A stretch of 64,000 bases of DNA from Microbacterium suaedae (GCF_003254645.1 NZ_PNFD01000006.1:34968-98967); one strand, 5' to 3'. Positions 7,521-18,046 are shown, numbered from the stretch's first letter. Numbers and translations: made by a program. Notes: generated from the sequence alone by a model not told the origin.

Positions 7521-8644
7521 GCGCGGGATTGCCCCGGCGGCTCTTCACCATCGTCGCGGCTCTCGCCGTCGCCATGGCGTTCCTGGCCGGATGTGCCGAG
7601 AGTGGCACCGGCGACGAGGCGACGGAGTCCGAGCCCCGCCCCGACTTGAGTGAGCTCAACGCTCTCGACGACCCCCGCGAATATGAGGGAGCATCGACCG
7701 CGACGCTCACGCAGAACGAGATCCATCCGGTTGCGGAGAACCCAGAGCAATCGCTCCCCGCCACGGTCACCTCGTATCGCCAGGACGGCACCGAGGAGCA
7801 GATCCAGATCACCGACGCGAGCCGCGTCGTCGCCGTCGACCTCGCGGGCTCGATCGCTGCCAGCATCTGGGCGCTCGGCTTCGGCGACACTCTGGTCGGA
7901 CGCGATCAGTCCACCACCTTCCCCGGGACCGAGGGCATCGAGGCGGTCACCTCGGGCGGGCATACGGTAAACGCGGAGACGGTCATTGGCCTGGCGCCAG
8001 ACGTCGTGATCACCGACGGCACGGTGGGCCCGCGCGATGTCATCGAACAATTGCGCGACGTGGGCATCGCCGTCGTGTTCGTGAAGAACGACGCATCGTT
8101 CCGGGGGGCCGAGGAACTGGCCCGACAGGTCGCCGCGGTCTACGGGGCCGCCGAGGCGGGCGAGCTGCTCGCCGACCGCATCCGCCACGAGGTCGCCAGC
8201 ACTGTCGATGAGGTTGCGGCACTGGCACCCGCGCAGGACGAGGATCGCGTGCGCATGCTGTTCCTCTACCTGCGCGGCGGCGCAGGCGTCTACTACATGT
8301 TCGGCTCGGAATCCGGCGCGGACGAGCTGATCGATGCGCTCGGCGGGGTGGATGTGGCGGGCGAACTCGGCTGGGAAGGAATGAGGCCCATGACCGATGA
8401 AGCGCTCGTCGCTGCCGACCCCGATCTGATCCTCACCATGACTGGCGGCATCGAATCGGTCGGCGGCGTCGAGGGCCTTCTTGAGGAGAAGCCGGCGATC
8501 GCGCTCACTACCGCGGGGGAGCACCATCGCATCGTCGACATGGATGACGGCGCTGTTCTCTCCTTCGGGCCGCGGTCTGCCGAGGTGATCGATGCGCTCG
8601 CCCGCGCCGTGTACGCGCCACAGGTCACGGACGGTGACGGGTGA
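7517..8644 (+). CDS. hmuT: Heme ABC transporter substrate-binding lipoprotein
   Basis: 375 residues with a lipobox (LAGC, Cys26), so a lipid-anchored receptor outside the membrane. After an N-terminal extension of about 90 residues rich in acidic and polar residues comes the periplasmic-binding-protein fold of the FecB/BtuF type (SRVVAVDLAGSIAASIWALG onward). In the family HmuT takes heme from HtaA proteins and docks on HmuU. The ATG at 7517 overlaps the preceding stop (ATGA) and its own stop overlaps the hmuU start, so translation is coupled. Gene order and the HtaA neighbours make heme, rather than a siderophore, the likely ligand. Confidence 0.9.
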   Translation: MSAGLPRRLFTIVAALAVAMAFLAGCAESGTGDEATESEPRPDLSELNALDDPREYEGASTATLTQNEIHPVAENPEQSLPATVTSYRQDGTEEQIQITDASRVVAVDLAGSIAASIWALGFGDTLVGRDQSTTFPGTEGIEAVTSGGHTVNAETVIGLAPDVVITDGTVGPRDVIEQLRDVGIAVVFVKNDASFRGAEELARQVAAVYGAAEAGELLADRIRHEVASTVDEVAALAPAQDEDRVRMLFLYLRGGAGVYYMFGSESGADELIDALGGVDVAGELGWEGMRPMTDEALVAADPDLILTMTGGIESVGGVEGLLEEKPAIALTTAGEHHRIVDMDDGAVLSFGPRSAEVIDALARAVYAPQVTDGDG

Positions 8645-9723
8645 CGATATCCGAAACCACGACGCCTCCGAGTCCGCAGCTCAACGATTGCGCCGGGCGC
8701 GGCGTGCCCGTGATCGCGGTGACCTCCGTGCTGCTCGTCGTCGGCGCGGTCCTGGCAGCGAGCCTGGGACAACTCCCCATCGGTCCTGGGGAGATCGTCG
8801 GATCGATCGTGCGCGCCGTCGGGATCGACAACGACGCGGCTCCGGACGACCGCCTCATCGAGCAGACGCTGTGGCAGATCCGCTTCCCGCGGGTCGCGAT
8901 GTCGCTGCTCGTGGGCGCGACTCTCGCGGTCGCGGGCGGCGTGATGCAGGCCATCTTCGGCAACCCCCTGGCAGAGCCGGGCGTCGTCGGCGTCTCTTCG
9001 GGAGCCGCGCTCGGCGCGTCCGCCGCGATCGCCTTCGGTCTGTCGGGATTCGGGGGCTGGACGGTCGCCACCTTCGCCTTCCTCGGCGGGCTCGTCGCCA
9101 CCCTCATCGTGTACGGAACGGCCCGCGCCCAGGGCAGAACCGAGATGGTCACCCTGCTCCTCACCGGGATCGCGATCAACGCGTTCGCCGGGGCGGGGCT
9201 CGCCCTGATCATGTTCCTGGGAGACACGCAGAGCCGGGAGCAGATCATGTTCTGGCAGCTGGGATCCATCAACGGTTCGCGCTGGAACGAAGTGTTCGTC
9301 GTCGCCCTCGTGGGGCTCGTCGCCGCGGCGATCGCGATCCGCCTTGCGCCGCAGTACGACCTCCTCGCCCTCGGCGACCGCACCGCAGCGCACCTCGGCG
9401 TCGGAGTGGAGCGTCTGCGCATTCTGTCGGTCGTGCTGGTGGCGCTCTTGACCGGCGTCGGCGTCGCCTTCGTCGGCATCATCGCCTTCGTCGGTCTGGT
9501 CGTCCCGCACCTGGTGCGCATGATCCTCGGTCCCTCGCACCGCAGGCTGCTGCTCGTCTCGGCGCTGGGCGGAGCGACTCTGCTCGTCTACGCCGATCTG
9601 CTGGCCCGCACACTCGTGGCGGCGTCCGATCTGCCGATCGGCATGCTCACCTCGCTGGTGGGCGGCCCGTTCTTCTACTGGCTTATTCGCCGCAACCGCC
9701 GCAAAGCAGGAGGGTGGGCATGA
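8641..9723 (+). CDS. hmuU: Heme ABC transporter permease
   Basis: 360 residues, FecCD/BtuC family, with about ten membrane helices. Family signatures include the region around RFPRVAMSLLVGATLAVAGG, GNPLAEPGVVGVSSGAA and the C-terminal FVGLVVPHLVRMILG. It forms the channel through which heme enters the cytoplasm after ATP hydrolysis by HmuV. The GTG start at 8641 overlaps the hmuT stop (GTGA) and the stop at 9723 overlaps the hmuV start. Confidence 0.92.
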   Translation: MTISETTTPPSPQLNDCAGRGVPVIAVTSVLLVVGAVLAASLGQLPIGPGEIVGSIVRAVGIDNDAAPDDRLIEQTLWQIRFPRVAMSLLVGATLAVAGGVMQAIFGNPLAEPGVVGVSSGAALGASAAIAFGLSGFGGWTVATFAFLGGLVATLIVYGTARAQGRTEMVTLLLTGIAINAFAGAGLALIMFLGDTQSREQIMFWQLGSINGSRWNEVFVVALVGLVAAAIAIRLAPQYDLLALGDRTAAHLGVGVERLRILSVVLVALLTGVGVAFVGIIAFVGLVVPHLVRMILGPSHRRLLLVSALGGATLLVYADLLARTLVAASDLPIGMLTSLVGGPFFYWLIRRNRRKAGGWA

Positions 9724-10508
9724 GCAGCATGATGCGGCCCAGCGCGCTGAAGGCGGAACAGGTGATGTACGGGATCGGCGGATCGCGCATCGTCGCGGGC
9801 GTCGATCTCGACGTGCGCTACGGCGAGGTGCTCGCGCTCGTCGGACCGAATGGTGCAGGGAAGTCCACGCTCCTCGGCTTGCTCGCCGGGGACATCCCGC
9901 CGACATCAGGGATGGTCGTGGCGGGCGGGCGACCGTTGCCAAAGTGGTCTCCGAGGGAGCTCGCGCGAACGCGTGCCGTTCTGCTGCAGGCCAACCAGGT
10001 GGCGTTCTCCTTCACCGCACGGCAGGTGGTCGAGATGGGGCGGGCGCCGTGGGGCGGTACGGATCATGCCGCCGACGAGCGCGCCATCGCCGCGGCGATC
10101 GCTGTCACCGACACCGCCCACCTGGCCCGCAGGATGTTCCCGACGCTCTCCGGAGGGGAGAAGGCGCGTGTGTCGCTCGCGCGTGTGCTGGCGCAGAACA
10201 CTGCGGTCGTGCTGCTCGACGAACCGACCGCCGCACTAGATCTGCAGCATCAGGAACAGGTACTGCGCATCGCCCGAGACCTCGCGTCCCGCGGGCGTGC
10301 CGTGGTCGTGGTTCTGCACGACCTCTCGCTGGCCGCGGCCTACGCGGATGAGATCGCCATGCTGCACGGCGGGCGCCTCGTCGCCCGAGATGCACCTCGC
10401 GCGGTGCTCACATCCGAGCGCATCGAAGCCGTCTACGGAACGCCGGTGAACATCCTCGACGACCCCGGGACGGGGGCGCCGGTCGTCCTGCCACGACGCG
10501 GACTCTGA
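9720..10508 (+). CDS. hmuV: Heme ABC transporter ATP-binding protein
   Basis: 262 residues. Walker A GPNGAGKST at 42-50, signature LSGGEKAR, Walker B VVLLDEPTAALD and the switch His in VVVLHDLSLA are all intact. It powers HmuU. The ATG at 9720 has an excellent ribosome site (AGGAGG, 9708-9713) inside the end of hmuU. It is the last gene of the operon; a convergent gene ends 85 bp downstream. Confidence 0.93.
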   Translation: MSSMMRPSALKAEQVMYGIGGSRIVAGVDLDVRYGEVLALVGPNGAGKSTLLGLLAGDIPPTSGMVVAGGRPLPKWSPRELARTRAVLLQANQVAFSFTARQVVEMGRAPWGGTDHAADERAIAAAIAVTDTAHLARRMFPTLSGGEKARVSLARVLAQNTAVVLLDEPTAALDLQHQEQVLRIARDLASRGRAVVVVLHDLSLAAAYADEIAMLHGGRLVARDAPRAVLTSERIEAVYGTPVNILDDPGTGAPVVLPRRGL

Positions 10509-10592
10509 CACCTCGCCGCACCGCCCCTCGGCTGCTCAGCCTCCGATTCTCATCGGTGCAGAACAGTCGAGAGGCGGGATCCGGAACCGTGG

Positions 10593-13250
10593 TCAGTGCG
10601 ATCCGTCTCGCGAACGGCGTGCCCGCGCCATCATCGAGAGCACCAGGCCGATCATCAGGAGCGCCGCTCCGACGGGCAGAAGTGCGATGCCATCCGTTCC
10701 GGTGCTCGGAAGGGGCTCTCCGGTCGGTTCGTCGGACCCTGGACCGGCAGTCGGGTCTCCGGGACACGGCGCCGGCGTCGGCTCTTCGGGACACGTTGTC
10801 GGCGTCGGCGTCGGCGTCGGCGTGGGATCCGACGTGGGCGTTGCCGTGGGGTCCGGTGTCGGGTCGGGCGTCGGCGTGGGGTCCGGTGTCGGGTCCGGTG
10901 TCGGCGTGGGATCCGGTGTCGGGTCGGGCGTCGGTGTCGGGTCCGGTGTCGGCGTGGGGTCCGGTGTCGGAGTTGGCGTGACCACAGGACGGTCGTCGTT
11001 GGTGACAGTGCACGTTGTGCTGCTGCCGCGGCTCAGGTTCACGGTGTCCTGATCGACGGTGACAGGCTGGCCAGCATCGTCGACGCAGCTCCACCCGAGA
11101 CTGTCGTATCCTTCGGGTCCTGACTCACCCAGGGTGTACACCCCGGGAGTTACCGCGATGTCCTCAACCAGGGGCGACTCTGCGGCGCCTTCGAACGACG
11201 TCGGACCGTCGGCGGTCAGCTGGAAATCGGAAGCTTCCGCGACGCCGCCGTCGTCATTGATGACAACCTTGACGAGTGAGAGGAAGGTCGGGCATGACAC
11301 TTCGTTCGTCATTTCGACCTGCGTGAACGGGAGGCCCGCGGTCGTCGAGTACGGCAGCTCCGCGTCGATGGGCGCGCCGTCGACCTCCGTTACTCGCGCC
11401 TGCGTGACGGAGCATTCTGCGGGTAGCTCCCATGTCTCGTCGATCATGAGACTCTCGTCGACGTCGTAGCCTTCTCGGGCTTCGCCCCACGGCTGTGTGC
11501 TCAGGACCGTCTCACCGGGGCCGGTCAGCTCGGCCCGGGCCAGGAACTCTGCGGGCTGGGAGCCCTCGGGGTATGTTTCGCCATCGATCACCCAGACCTT
11601 GTCGACCACGACTCCGGCGGATGGCTGGTTGTAGATGGTGCAGGAGACATGCGCGGCATTCGGCACGTCGACGATGAAGCCGGGATTCGTCGGGTCGTCG
11701 ACGTTCGTGACCCCCACTCGGTCCCGGGTTGTCGGATCGGTGCAGATGGCGTTCTGTCCCCCGGGGGAGACCATCGTGAAACCTGGCTGTTGCGACTCGG
11801 TGATCGCGATGGGTGCTGTCTCGACGCCAGAGGGGTACCCCACATTGAAGCTGACGCCACCGGTCCCGTCCGCAGTCGTTGTGGCCGTCGGCGGTTCGAC
11901 GACCGCTCCCGTCACATCGGTGGTCGCGGCGAACTGCCATCCTTCTCCCGCGGGTACGGAACCCGTGATGTCGTCGCCCGTGTTCTGCGCCGGAACGATT
12001 TCTTTGAAGACGCTGACCGAGCCCTCACACTGCGAGAGGACAAGATCGCGGAGGGCCTCACCGGCTGCTTCGTAGTCCACGGCATCCATGTAGTCCGCCT
12101 CGAGGATGTTGCTTCCGACGAAGCGGGTGGGGCCGGAGAGCGCTCGCAGATTGAGACGCGTCGTGTCGTCGACGCCGCTCCCGACGCCGACGGCGAGAAG
12201 GCGGGTTCCCTGCGCCTTGACAGCGTTCGCTGAGTAGATGCCGTTCTCAACGTCTCGGAAGTGGGTGGTAGACCCGCTTCCGAGAAGGGGGTCGTCGCTG
12301 AACCGTGTGGGGTTTCCGTCGGTAATGACAACGGCGATCTCGTAGTGAGGATCGGCCTGCGCGACCGCCCAGATGCCTTGATCCCAGTTCGTCCCGCTTC
12401 CCGTGGACCAGCCGGCATACGCCGACTTGAACTCATCGGCGGCCTGTTGAGTCGAGACGTTCTTCAACTCGGGCAGATTCGATCCGACGCTGGAGCTTGG
12501 CGAGGACCGGTCGAATGAGAACACAGCCATTCGGGACGGCGTACCAACGAGGGAATCCGTGAAGGTGTCCGCAGCACCCTTGAGCTCGGCCAGTTCGCTC
12601 GTGCTGACCGACGCGGACAGATCGAACACGAGGGCGATATCCAGGCCACACCGCTCGGGCAGTGGGGGGTTGGTGCGAGATTGCTGCCAGACTCCCTCAG
12701 AAGAAGTCTGCGCGCTACCGCTCGCCCCGGTCCCGAACATGAAGTCCGACGTCGAGCTATACGTCTGGCCCGCTTGGAGCTGCGGAGTCTGGAACCTATA
12801 GGGGTTGTTGACCGACCCTGATCCCGACCCCGCACCCGTGCGCAACGAGGGATTCGTGTACCAGCCGGTGGGCGCATCGATCTGCCGTACCCAGAACCGG
12901 GAACCGTTGTTGTCGCCTCCGGATGTGGTGCCCGGAACGACGAAACTGCAGTCACCGTCGGCGTCGGATTCGCACACGCCCCAAACCGGGTCGACAGGGT
13001 CGGCCGCGTCGGCAGTCGCGAAGAGTCCGAGCGTCACTCCTGCAAGAGGGGTCACCGTGCGGGTGCCGCTGCGGTCTGCTCCCACATCGACCGTGACGAC
13101 CGACTCGTCAGACGTGGGTGTGGGAACGCTCGCGGGAGCGATGTCGACATCCGCCTGTACGGGGGCAACCCCTCCGCCGATCCCCAACCCGACGCCTGCC
13201 ACAAGAAGGGCCGCGAACGCTCGGCCGTATGCGCCCCGAAGGATTCTCAT
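10593..13250 (-). CDS. LPSTG-anchored VWA-domain surface protein (pilin-tip/adhesin-like)
   Basis: 885 residues. Signal peptide ([19 protein letters not shown]), a prealbumin/SpaA-like N-terminal region, then a von Willebrand A domain with the MIDAS motif DLSAS, and several SpaA-like beta-sandwich segments with Cys pairs. A Thr-Pro-Asp repeat stalk, the sorting signal LPSTG, a membrane helix and an Arg-rich tail complete it. The layout resembles large tip adhesins of sortase-assembled surface structures, but no backbone pilin or sortase is nearby. The ATG at 13250 follows AGGGGGG; a start upstream at 13319 would spoil the signal peptide. Function in attachment is inferred. Confidence 0.8.
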   Translation of the reverse strand: MRILRGAYGRAFAALLVAGVGLGIGGGVAPVQADVDIAPASVPTPTSDESVVTVDVGADRSGTRTVTPLAGVTLGLFATADAADPVDPVWGVCESDADGDCSFVVPGTTSGGDNNGSRFWVRQIDAPTGWYTNPSLRTGAGSGSGSVNNPYRFQTPQLQAGQTYSSTSDFMFGTGASGSAQTSSEGVWQQSRTNPPLPERCGLDIALVFDLSASVSTSELAELKGAADTFTDSLVGTPSRMAVFSFDRSSPSSSVGSNLPELKNVSTQQAADEFKSAYAGWSTGSGTNWDQGIWAVAQADPHYEIAVVITDGNPTRFSDDPLLGSGSTTHFRDVENGIYSANAVKAQGTRLLAVGVGSGVDDTTRLNLRALSGPTRFVGSNILEADYMDAVDYEAAGEALRDLVLSQCEGSVSVFKEIVPAQNTGDDITGSVPAGEGWQFAATTDVTGAVVEPPTATTTADGTGGVSFNVGYPSGVETAPIAITESQQPGFTMVSPGGQNAICTDPTTRDRVGVTNVDDPTNPGFIVDVPNAAHVSCTIYNQPSAGVVVDKVWVIDGETYPEGSQPAEFLARAELTGPGETVLSTQPWGEAREGYDVDESLMIDETWELPAECSVTQARVTEVDGAPIDAELPYSTTAGLPFTQVEMTNEVSCPTFLSLVKVVINDDGGVAEASDFQLTADGPTSFEGAAESPLVEDIAVTPGVYTLGESGPEGYDSLGWSCVDDAGQPVTVDQDTVNLSRGSSTTCTVTNDDRPVVTPTPTPDPTPTPDPTPTPDPTPDPTPTPDPTPDPTPTPDPTPDPTATPTSDPTPTPTPTPTTCPEEPTPAPCPGDPTAGPGSDEPTGEPLPSTGTDGIALLPVGAALLMIGLVLSMMARARRSRDGSH
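10799..10981 (-). repeat. In-gene repeat coding a Thr-Pro-Asp stalk
   Basis: About 180 bp of short repeats encode alternating [10 protein letters not shown] units near the C-terminus of the VWA protein, directly before the wall-sorting region. Low-complexity stalks like this usually vary in length among strains. Confidence 0.9.
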
Positions 13251-13464
13251 CGATGTTTCCCCCCTGAATCCTCCACTAGCTGGTGGACTCAGATAACAGG
13301 TTTTCACAGTTTCCTTCAAGTGTCGATGCTTGCGTTAGAGCCGCGATGCAGACCCCGGAACGAAGCCTCCGGGAGACTGAAGGATCCTCCCCGTCGAGCA
13401 GGGAAAAACCTGCCACTGCCTCCTCGACTGTGGTGCTCGGAACGGATCCGCGGGAAGCTGAAGT
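13251..13464. promoter_or_regulatory. Divergent intergenic region (VWA protein / P-type ATPase)
   Basis: 214 bp between two divergently transcribed genes. It carries the ribosome site of the surface protein (AGGGGGG next to 13260) and of the ATPase (GGAAG, about 13453). I see no convincing operator. Confidence 0.4.
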
Positions 13465-15354
13465 ATGCGAATCTTCCGCCTCCTCTGGCGATACCCGGTG
13501 ATCACGCTCGCCGTCGTCGTTCTCGCGGGGGTGCTGATCCTGCACGGCGTCGGCGCGGCGGATGCCGGGCGATGGATCGCCACCGGCTTCGTCGCGGTGA
13601 TCGTCGCCTGGACCGTGGTCGGCATGGTCAGGGACGTCATCCGCGGGCATGTCGGGCTCGACATCCTGGCGGTGGTGGCGATGGTCGCGACATTGGCTGT
13701 CGGGGAGTACATCGCCTCGCTGATCATCGTTCTGATGCTGTCTGGCGGAGAAGCTCTCGAGGACTTCGCCGGACGTCGGGCCAAGCGAGATCTGTCGGCG
13801 CTGCTCGACCGGTCGCCGCGTACGGCGCATGTGCTCCGGGATCCGCAGGCTGAGGGATCGGACGAGGTGCGCGACATTCCCGTGGATGAGGTCTCGGTCG
13901 GAGACCTCCTGCTCGTGCGCCCGTCGGAGATCGTTCCGGTGGATGGGACGCTCCTCACCGACACGGCGAGCTTCGACGAATCCTCTCTGACGGGCGAGAG
14001 CATGCCCGTCACGCGCGAGGCCGGGGGAGAGGTGCTGTCCGGTGCGGTCAACGGTAGCCGCGCGGTGCGTATCCGGGCGGTCCGCACGAGCGCGGACAGT
14101 CAGTATCAGCAGATCGTCGAGCTCGTGCGGGAGGCAGAGGATTCCCACGCGCCCATCGTGCGTCTGGCCGACCGCTTCGCAATTCCGTTCACCGCCGTCT
14201 CTCTCGTGCTCGCAGGTGCGGCTTGGGCGGTGTCGGGAGACTCGACGCGATTCGCGGAGGTGCTCGTGCTCGCGACGCCCTGCCCGCTGCTGATCGCCGC
14301 GCCCGTCGCCTTCCTCGGGGGGCTCTCTCGCGCCGCGAAGTCCGGGGTGATCATGAAGGGAGGCGCGGTCATCGAGCGGATCGCGCGCGTGCGTTCGGCT
14401 GCCTTCGACAAGACCGGAACGCTCACCCAGGGGCGCCCCGAACTCGTCGACGTCCGGCCTGCGGCCGGCTTCGACGCAGACGAGATCCTTCAGCTCGCCG
14501 CCTCGGCCGAACAGTACTCCTCGCACGTGCTCGCCGACGGGATCCGGCGCGCGGCCGGATCACGTGGGCTCGCTGTGCACGCCGCCGACGAGGCACGGGA
14601 AGAGGCAACGAACGGCGTGGTCGCGAGTATCGATGGTCGGGACGTGGTCGTCGGGAAGCCCGCATACGTCGCCTCGCTCGCCCCCGACACGGTGCGTGCG
14701 ACGCTCGATGTGAGCGAAGCGGCGGCCTACGTCGCGGTGGACGGACGATTCGCCGGTGTGCTCGTGCTCGCCGATCCGCCGAGGCCCGAGGCGGCCGATG
14801 TCGTCTCCTGGTTGCGGGCGCACGATGTCACGCGGCTGGCCATGCTCACCGGCGATGTCGAATCGACGGCGGATTCGGTCGCGCGCCAAGTGGGGATCGC
14901 GGAAGTGCATGCCGAACTGCTGCCGCCGGACAAGGTGCGGCTCGCCGCGGAGATCGAGCCGAGGCCGGTGATGATGGTCGGTGACGGGGTCAATGACGCG
15001 CCGGCGCTCGCCGCCGCCGACATCGGCGTCGCGATGGGGGCGAAGGGCGCGACGGCCGCCGGTGACGCAGCCGAGGTCGTGATCCTGGTGGACTCGCTGG
15101 CGAAGGTCGTCGATGCCGTATCGATCGGTCGGCATACGCTCCGCGTCGCCCTCACGGCGATCTGGATCGGGATCGCGCTGAGCCTGGGGCTCATGTTCGT
15201 CGCGATGACCGGCGCCATCCCCGCCGTCGTCGGCGCACTCGTCCAGGAGCTCGTCGACCTCGCGACCATCCTGTACGCGCTCCGGGCGCTCAAGGGGCCC
15301 GCTGCGGGGCTTTCGGCTCAGAAATCGGCAACGGCTGCGCCGGCTTCTCGGTGA
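13465..15354 (+). CDS. TPC-type heavy-metal P-type ATPase
   Basis: 629 residues, shorter than most P1B ATPases because it lacks an N-terminal metal-binding domain. Four membrane helices precede the actuator domain (TGES motif). The metal-site helix carries TPCPL, not CPC or SPC. The phosphorylation motif DKTGT, TGD and the hinge GDGVNDAPAL are intact. The usual nucleotide-site HP pair reads HV (SSHVLA). It should be an ATP-driven metal exporter, but the TPC motif does not identify the metal. The ATG at 13465 follows GGAAG at a good distance. It stands alone, with no metal regulator nearby. Confidence 0.85.
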   Translation: MRIFRLLWRYPVITLAVVVLAGVLILHGVGAADAGRWIATGFVAVIVAWTVVGMVRDVIRGHVGLDILAVVAMVATLAVGEYIASLIIVLMLSGGEALEDFAGRRAKRDLSALLDRSPRTAHVLRDPQAEGSDEVRDIPVDEVSVGDLLLVRPSEIVPVDGTLLTDTASFDESSLTGESMPVTREAGGEVLSGAVNGSRAVRIRAVRTSADSQYQQIVELVREAEDSHAPIVRLADRFAIPFTAVSLVLAGAAWAVSGDSTRFAEVLVLATPCPLLIAAPVAFLGGLSRAAKSGVIMKGGAVIERIARVRSAAFDKTGTLTQGRPELVDVRPAAGFDADEILQLAASAEQYSSHVLADGIRRAAGSRGLAVHAADEAREEATNGVVASIDGRDVVVGKPAYVASLAPDTVRATLDVSEAAAYVAVDGRFAGVLVLADPPRPEAADVVSWLRAHDVTRLAMLTGDVESTADSVARQVGIAEVHAELLPPDKVRLAAEIEPRPVMMVGDGVNDAPALAAADIGVAMGAKGATAAGDAAEVVILVDSLAKVVDAVSIGRHTLRVALTAIWIGIALSLGLMFVAMTGAIPAVVGALVQELVDLATILYALRALKGPAAGLSAQKSATAAPASR

Positions 15355-15445
15355 GGCCCCGCTGGCGGTATCTCAGCGTCGGGACTCCGCTCGGATCTGC
15401 TCCGCAACTCTTGACGCTTGTCGGCGATGAGCGATAGCTTGCGAT

Positions 15446-15473
15446 TTGCAACGTTGTAATTGCAACGTTGTAG
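15446..15473. promoter_or_regulatory. Two tandem LacI-type operators
   Basis: TTGCAACGTTGTAA (15446-15459) is followed directly by TTGCAACGTTGTAG (15460-15473). Each is a near-perfect palindrome around AACGTT, the half-site style of LacI-family sugar repressors. They lie about 72-99 bp before the GH43 gene, so that gene is probably induced by a sugar released from its polymer. No LacI regulator gene is adjacent. Confidence 0.75.
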
Positions 15474-15544
15474 GACTCACCGAGGAGTCCGGGAGCACAC
15501 CTGCTCCGCCGACATCGCCGTCGGTTGATCTCTGGAGGATCATC

Positions 15545-18034
15545 ATGTCGACATCACGGCTTCGCAGATCGGGGGTGGCCCTGCTCGCCGCCCTCTCGTT
15601 GGGGGCGGCGCTCCTCGCCGCCCCTGCGTATGCAGACACAGAAGAAGAACCCGCCGAGCAGCCATCGGGGCAGCTCGCCCTGACCGGCGACGTCGGAGTG
15701 CACGATCCGACGATGGCCTACGACGAAGAGGCCGGGCTCTACGTCGTCGCCTCGAGCCATAACTCGATCCGCACCGCCCCGACGATGGAAGGCCCCTGGA
15801 CGGTCCGCGGGAACGTCCCGCGCGCCGATTGGACCCACGACGTCCCGAACTCCGGCACCCTCTGGGCGCCGCATCTGCAGAAGATCGGCGACACGTTCTA
15901 CTACTACTATTCGCAGTCAAGCTTCGGTTCCGACGCTTCGGCCATCGGTGTGAAGACCACCAAGACGCCCGCCGATCCGAGCAGCTACGTCGACGTCGGG
16001 CACCCCGTCGTCGAATCGGGTGCACTCGCAGATGCCGGGCTTCCGATCGCCTACAACGCGATCGATCCTGCGGTTGTCCAAGACGCCGACGGCGATTGGT
16101 GGATGGTCTGGGGATCGTTCTGGGCCGGCATCGTCGTGCAGCAGCTCGGCGACGACCTCGTCAGCGTGGTCGGCGAGCCGAGCCTCATCGCGTCGCGCCA
16201 GGCCGACGACAACCCCGTCGAGGGCCCCGCGCTGTTCCACCGCGACGGGTACTACTACCTCGTGCTGAGCTGGGACAAGTGCTGCTCTGGTGCAGACTCG
16301 ACATACAAGGTGGCCGTCGGTCGATCGGTCGACATCACCGGCCCTTACGTTGACCAGGCGGGCGTGCGCCTCGACGAGGGCGGCGGAACCGTCATCCTCG
16401 ACTCCCGGTACGCGGTCGACGGCGTCACGCCGGATGGTCTCTATCGCGCGCCGGCCGGAGGCGACGTCTACACCGAAGACGGCGTGAACTACTTCGTTTA
16501 TCACGCGTATCGCGGCGCCGGCAGCGACATGGGGATCCGCCCGATGGAATGGCGCGACGGCTGGCCGTCCTTCAGCGATTCCGACGGCGGCGCCTACGAC
16601 ATCGGTGACGGCAGCCACATCCGGCTCGTGAGCGAAGCCGCGCCCTTCGATATGCCGGAGATCGAGCGCGTCCCCGGCCCCGACGGCTTCGGCACCTCGG
16701 TGCAGCTGGGCGGAGACAGTCCGATCTCGTACGTCGAGATGCCCGACGGCATCGTCAGCGAGCTTGACGGTGATTTCACGATCTCTACATGGCTCAAGCG
16801 CGGTACGACGTTCGGAAACGACTGGGCGCGGCTTTTCGACTTCGGCGACAGCACAGACAACTTCCTGTTCCTGACGCCCAGTGCGGCGGCCACGCCGCGC
16901 AATCTCCGGATGGAGTTGCGCACCGCGGATGGTCGAAACGAGCTTCTTCCCGGGGCCGGCGACAGCGTCACCGTCGGTACAGACTGGACGCACGTCGCCG
17001 TGTCGGCCTCCGGAACCACGGCGAAGCTGTGGGTCGACGGCGAGGTCGTTCGCACGAACGAGAACTTCACCCTGCGGCCCGCAGACCTCGGGTTCACGAC
17101 CAACAACTGGATCGGGCGTTCGCAGTTCTCCGCCGATCCGGGGCTGAACGGGGCCGTGGACGACTTCAACATCTTCAGCCGCGAGCTGTCCGCCGAGGAG
17201 ATGCTGGCGATGACCGAGGCTCCCGGCGGCGGTCCGTCGGTTGGGGGCGGCGACGTGGCGTGGTACCAGTTCGACGAAGGCAGCGGATCCGAGGTCGTCG
17301 ACTCGTCCGCGTCGAGCAGCACGGCCACCGCCGTGGTGCCGGTGACGACAGAGGATGAGCTGCAGAACCCTGTTGCAGGAACGCAGTGCCTCTCGGCTGT
17401 CGACGGCTCTCTCACCCAGACGGCGTGCCTCGACGGCGAAGCCGGACAGGTGTGGCGCCTGGACGCGGCCGAGGACAACTCCTACCGTCTCGTCGGCGAG
17501 CTTGCCACCGGGAACGAACAGTGCGTGGCCCTCGCCGACGCATCGGGCGCGCCGGGCACACCGGTGCTGCTGTCCGAGTGCGACGCCGACGCTGAGCTGC
17601 AGCGCTGGTTCATCGAGGACACCGGTCACGGCTTCCTGCGCTTCTCGTCACCCGCGGCGAACCTGGCGCTCGAGATCGCGAACGACTCCGGTGCCGTCGG
17701 TGCCGAGATCGTGGGCGCCGTGCGCGCGATCCGTCCGATCGCGAACATGGATCCGCCGCAGCAGTGGATGCCGCAGCACGTCACCGACGAGGTCGCGCCC
17801 GTCGTGAGCGCGTCGCTGGACCAGCGTCAGCGCATCGTCGCGCACGCGGAAGACGACCTCTCGGGTGTCTCGCTCATCGAGTACGCGATCGACAAGCACG
17901 GCAACGAAGGCGAGTGGCGGGAGGTCGAGGGGCCGATCCAGGTCGACGCGGCGAGCACAGTCCGCCTGCGAGCCGTCGACGGTCTCGGCAATGAGAGCGA
18001 CGTGATCGTCGTGAGCAAGAAGTCACTGCGGTAG
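15545..18034 (+). CDS. Secreted GH43 arabinanase-like glycosidase with LamG and ricin-type domains
   Basis: 829 residues. Signal peptide (cleavage near AYADTEE), then a five-bladed GH43 domain (about 40-370). The three family acids are visible: Asp in VHDPTMA, Asp in AIDPAVV and Glu in EGPALF. A LamG/concanavalin-like domain follows (about 395-560), then a ricin B-like segment (about 605-740) and a C-terminal beta region. It probably cleaves alpha-1,5-arabinan outside the cell; other arabinose or xylose polymers are possible. No wall anchor is seen. The ATG at 15545 is set by GGAGG six bases upstream. Tandem LacI operators sit just before it. Confidence 0.85.
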   Translation: MSTSRLRRSGVALLAALSLGAALLAAPAYADTEEEPAEQPSGQLALTGDVGVHDPTMAYDEEAGLYVVASSHNSIRTAPTMEGPWTVRGNVPRADWTHDVPNSGTLWAPHLQKIGDTFYYYYSQSSFGSDASAIGVKTTKTPADPSSYVDVGHPVVESGALADAGLPIAYNAIDPAVVQDADGDWWMVWGSFWAGIVVQQLGDDLVSVVGEPSLIASRQADDNPVEGPALFHRDGYYYLVLSWDKCCSGADSTYKVAVGRSVDITGPYVDQAGVRLDEGGGTVILDSRYAVDGVTPDGLYRAPAGGDVYTEDGVNYFVYHAYRGAGSDMGIRPMEWRDGWPSFSDSDGGAYDIGDGSHIRLVSEAAPFDMPEIERVPGPDGFGTSVQLGGDSPISYVEMPDGIVSELDGDFTISTWLKRGTTFGNDWARLFDFGDSTDNFLFLTPSAAATPRNLRMELRTADGRNELLPGAGDSVTVGTDWTHVAVSASGTTAKLWVDGEVVRTNENFTLRPADLGFTTNNWIGRSQFSADPGLNGAVDDFNIFSRELSAEEMLAMTEAPGGGPSVGGGDVAWYQFDEGSGSEVVDSSASSSTATAVVPVTTEDELQNPVAGTQCLSAVDGSLTQTACLDGEAGQVWRLDAAEDNSYRLVGELATGNEQCVALADASGAPGTPVLLSECDADAELQRWFIEDTGHGFLRFSSPAANLALEIANDSGAVGAEIVGAVRAIRPIANMDPPQQWMPQHVTDEVAPVVSASLDQRQRIVAHAEDDLSGVSLIEYAIDKHGNEGEWREVEGPIQVDAASTVRLRAVDGLGNESDVIVVSKKSLR

Positions 18035-18046
18035 ACCGCTTCAGCG

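Noticed and set aside
8293..9942. Long open frame antisense to hmuU and hmuV
   Set aside because: Arg/Asp/His-rich translation without family features; it opposes two clear transporter genes and is a by-product of high-GC codon use.
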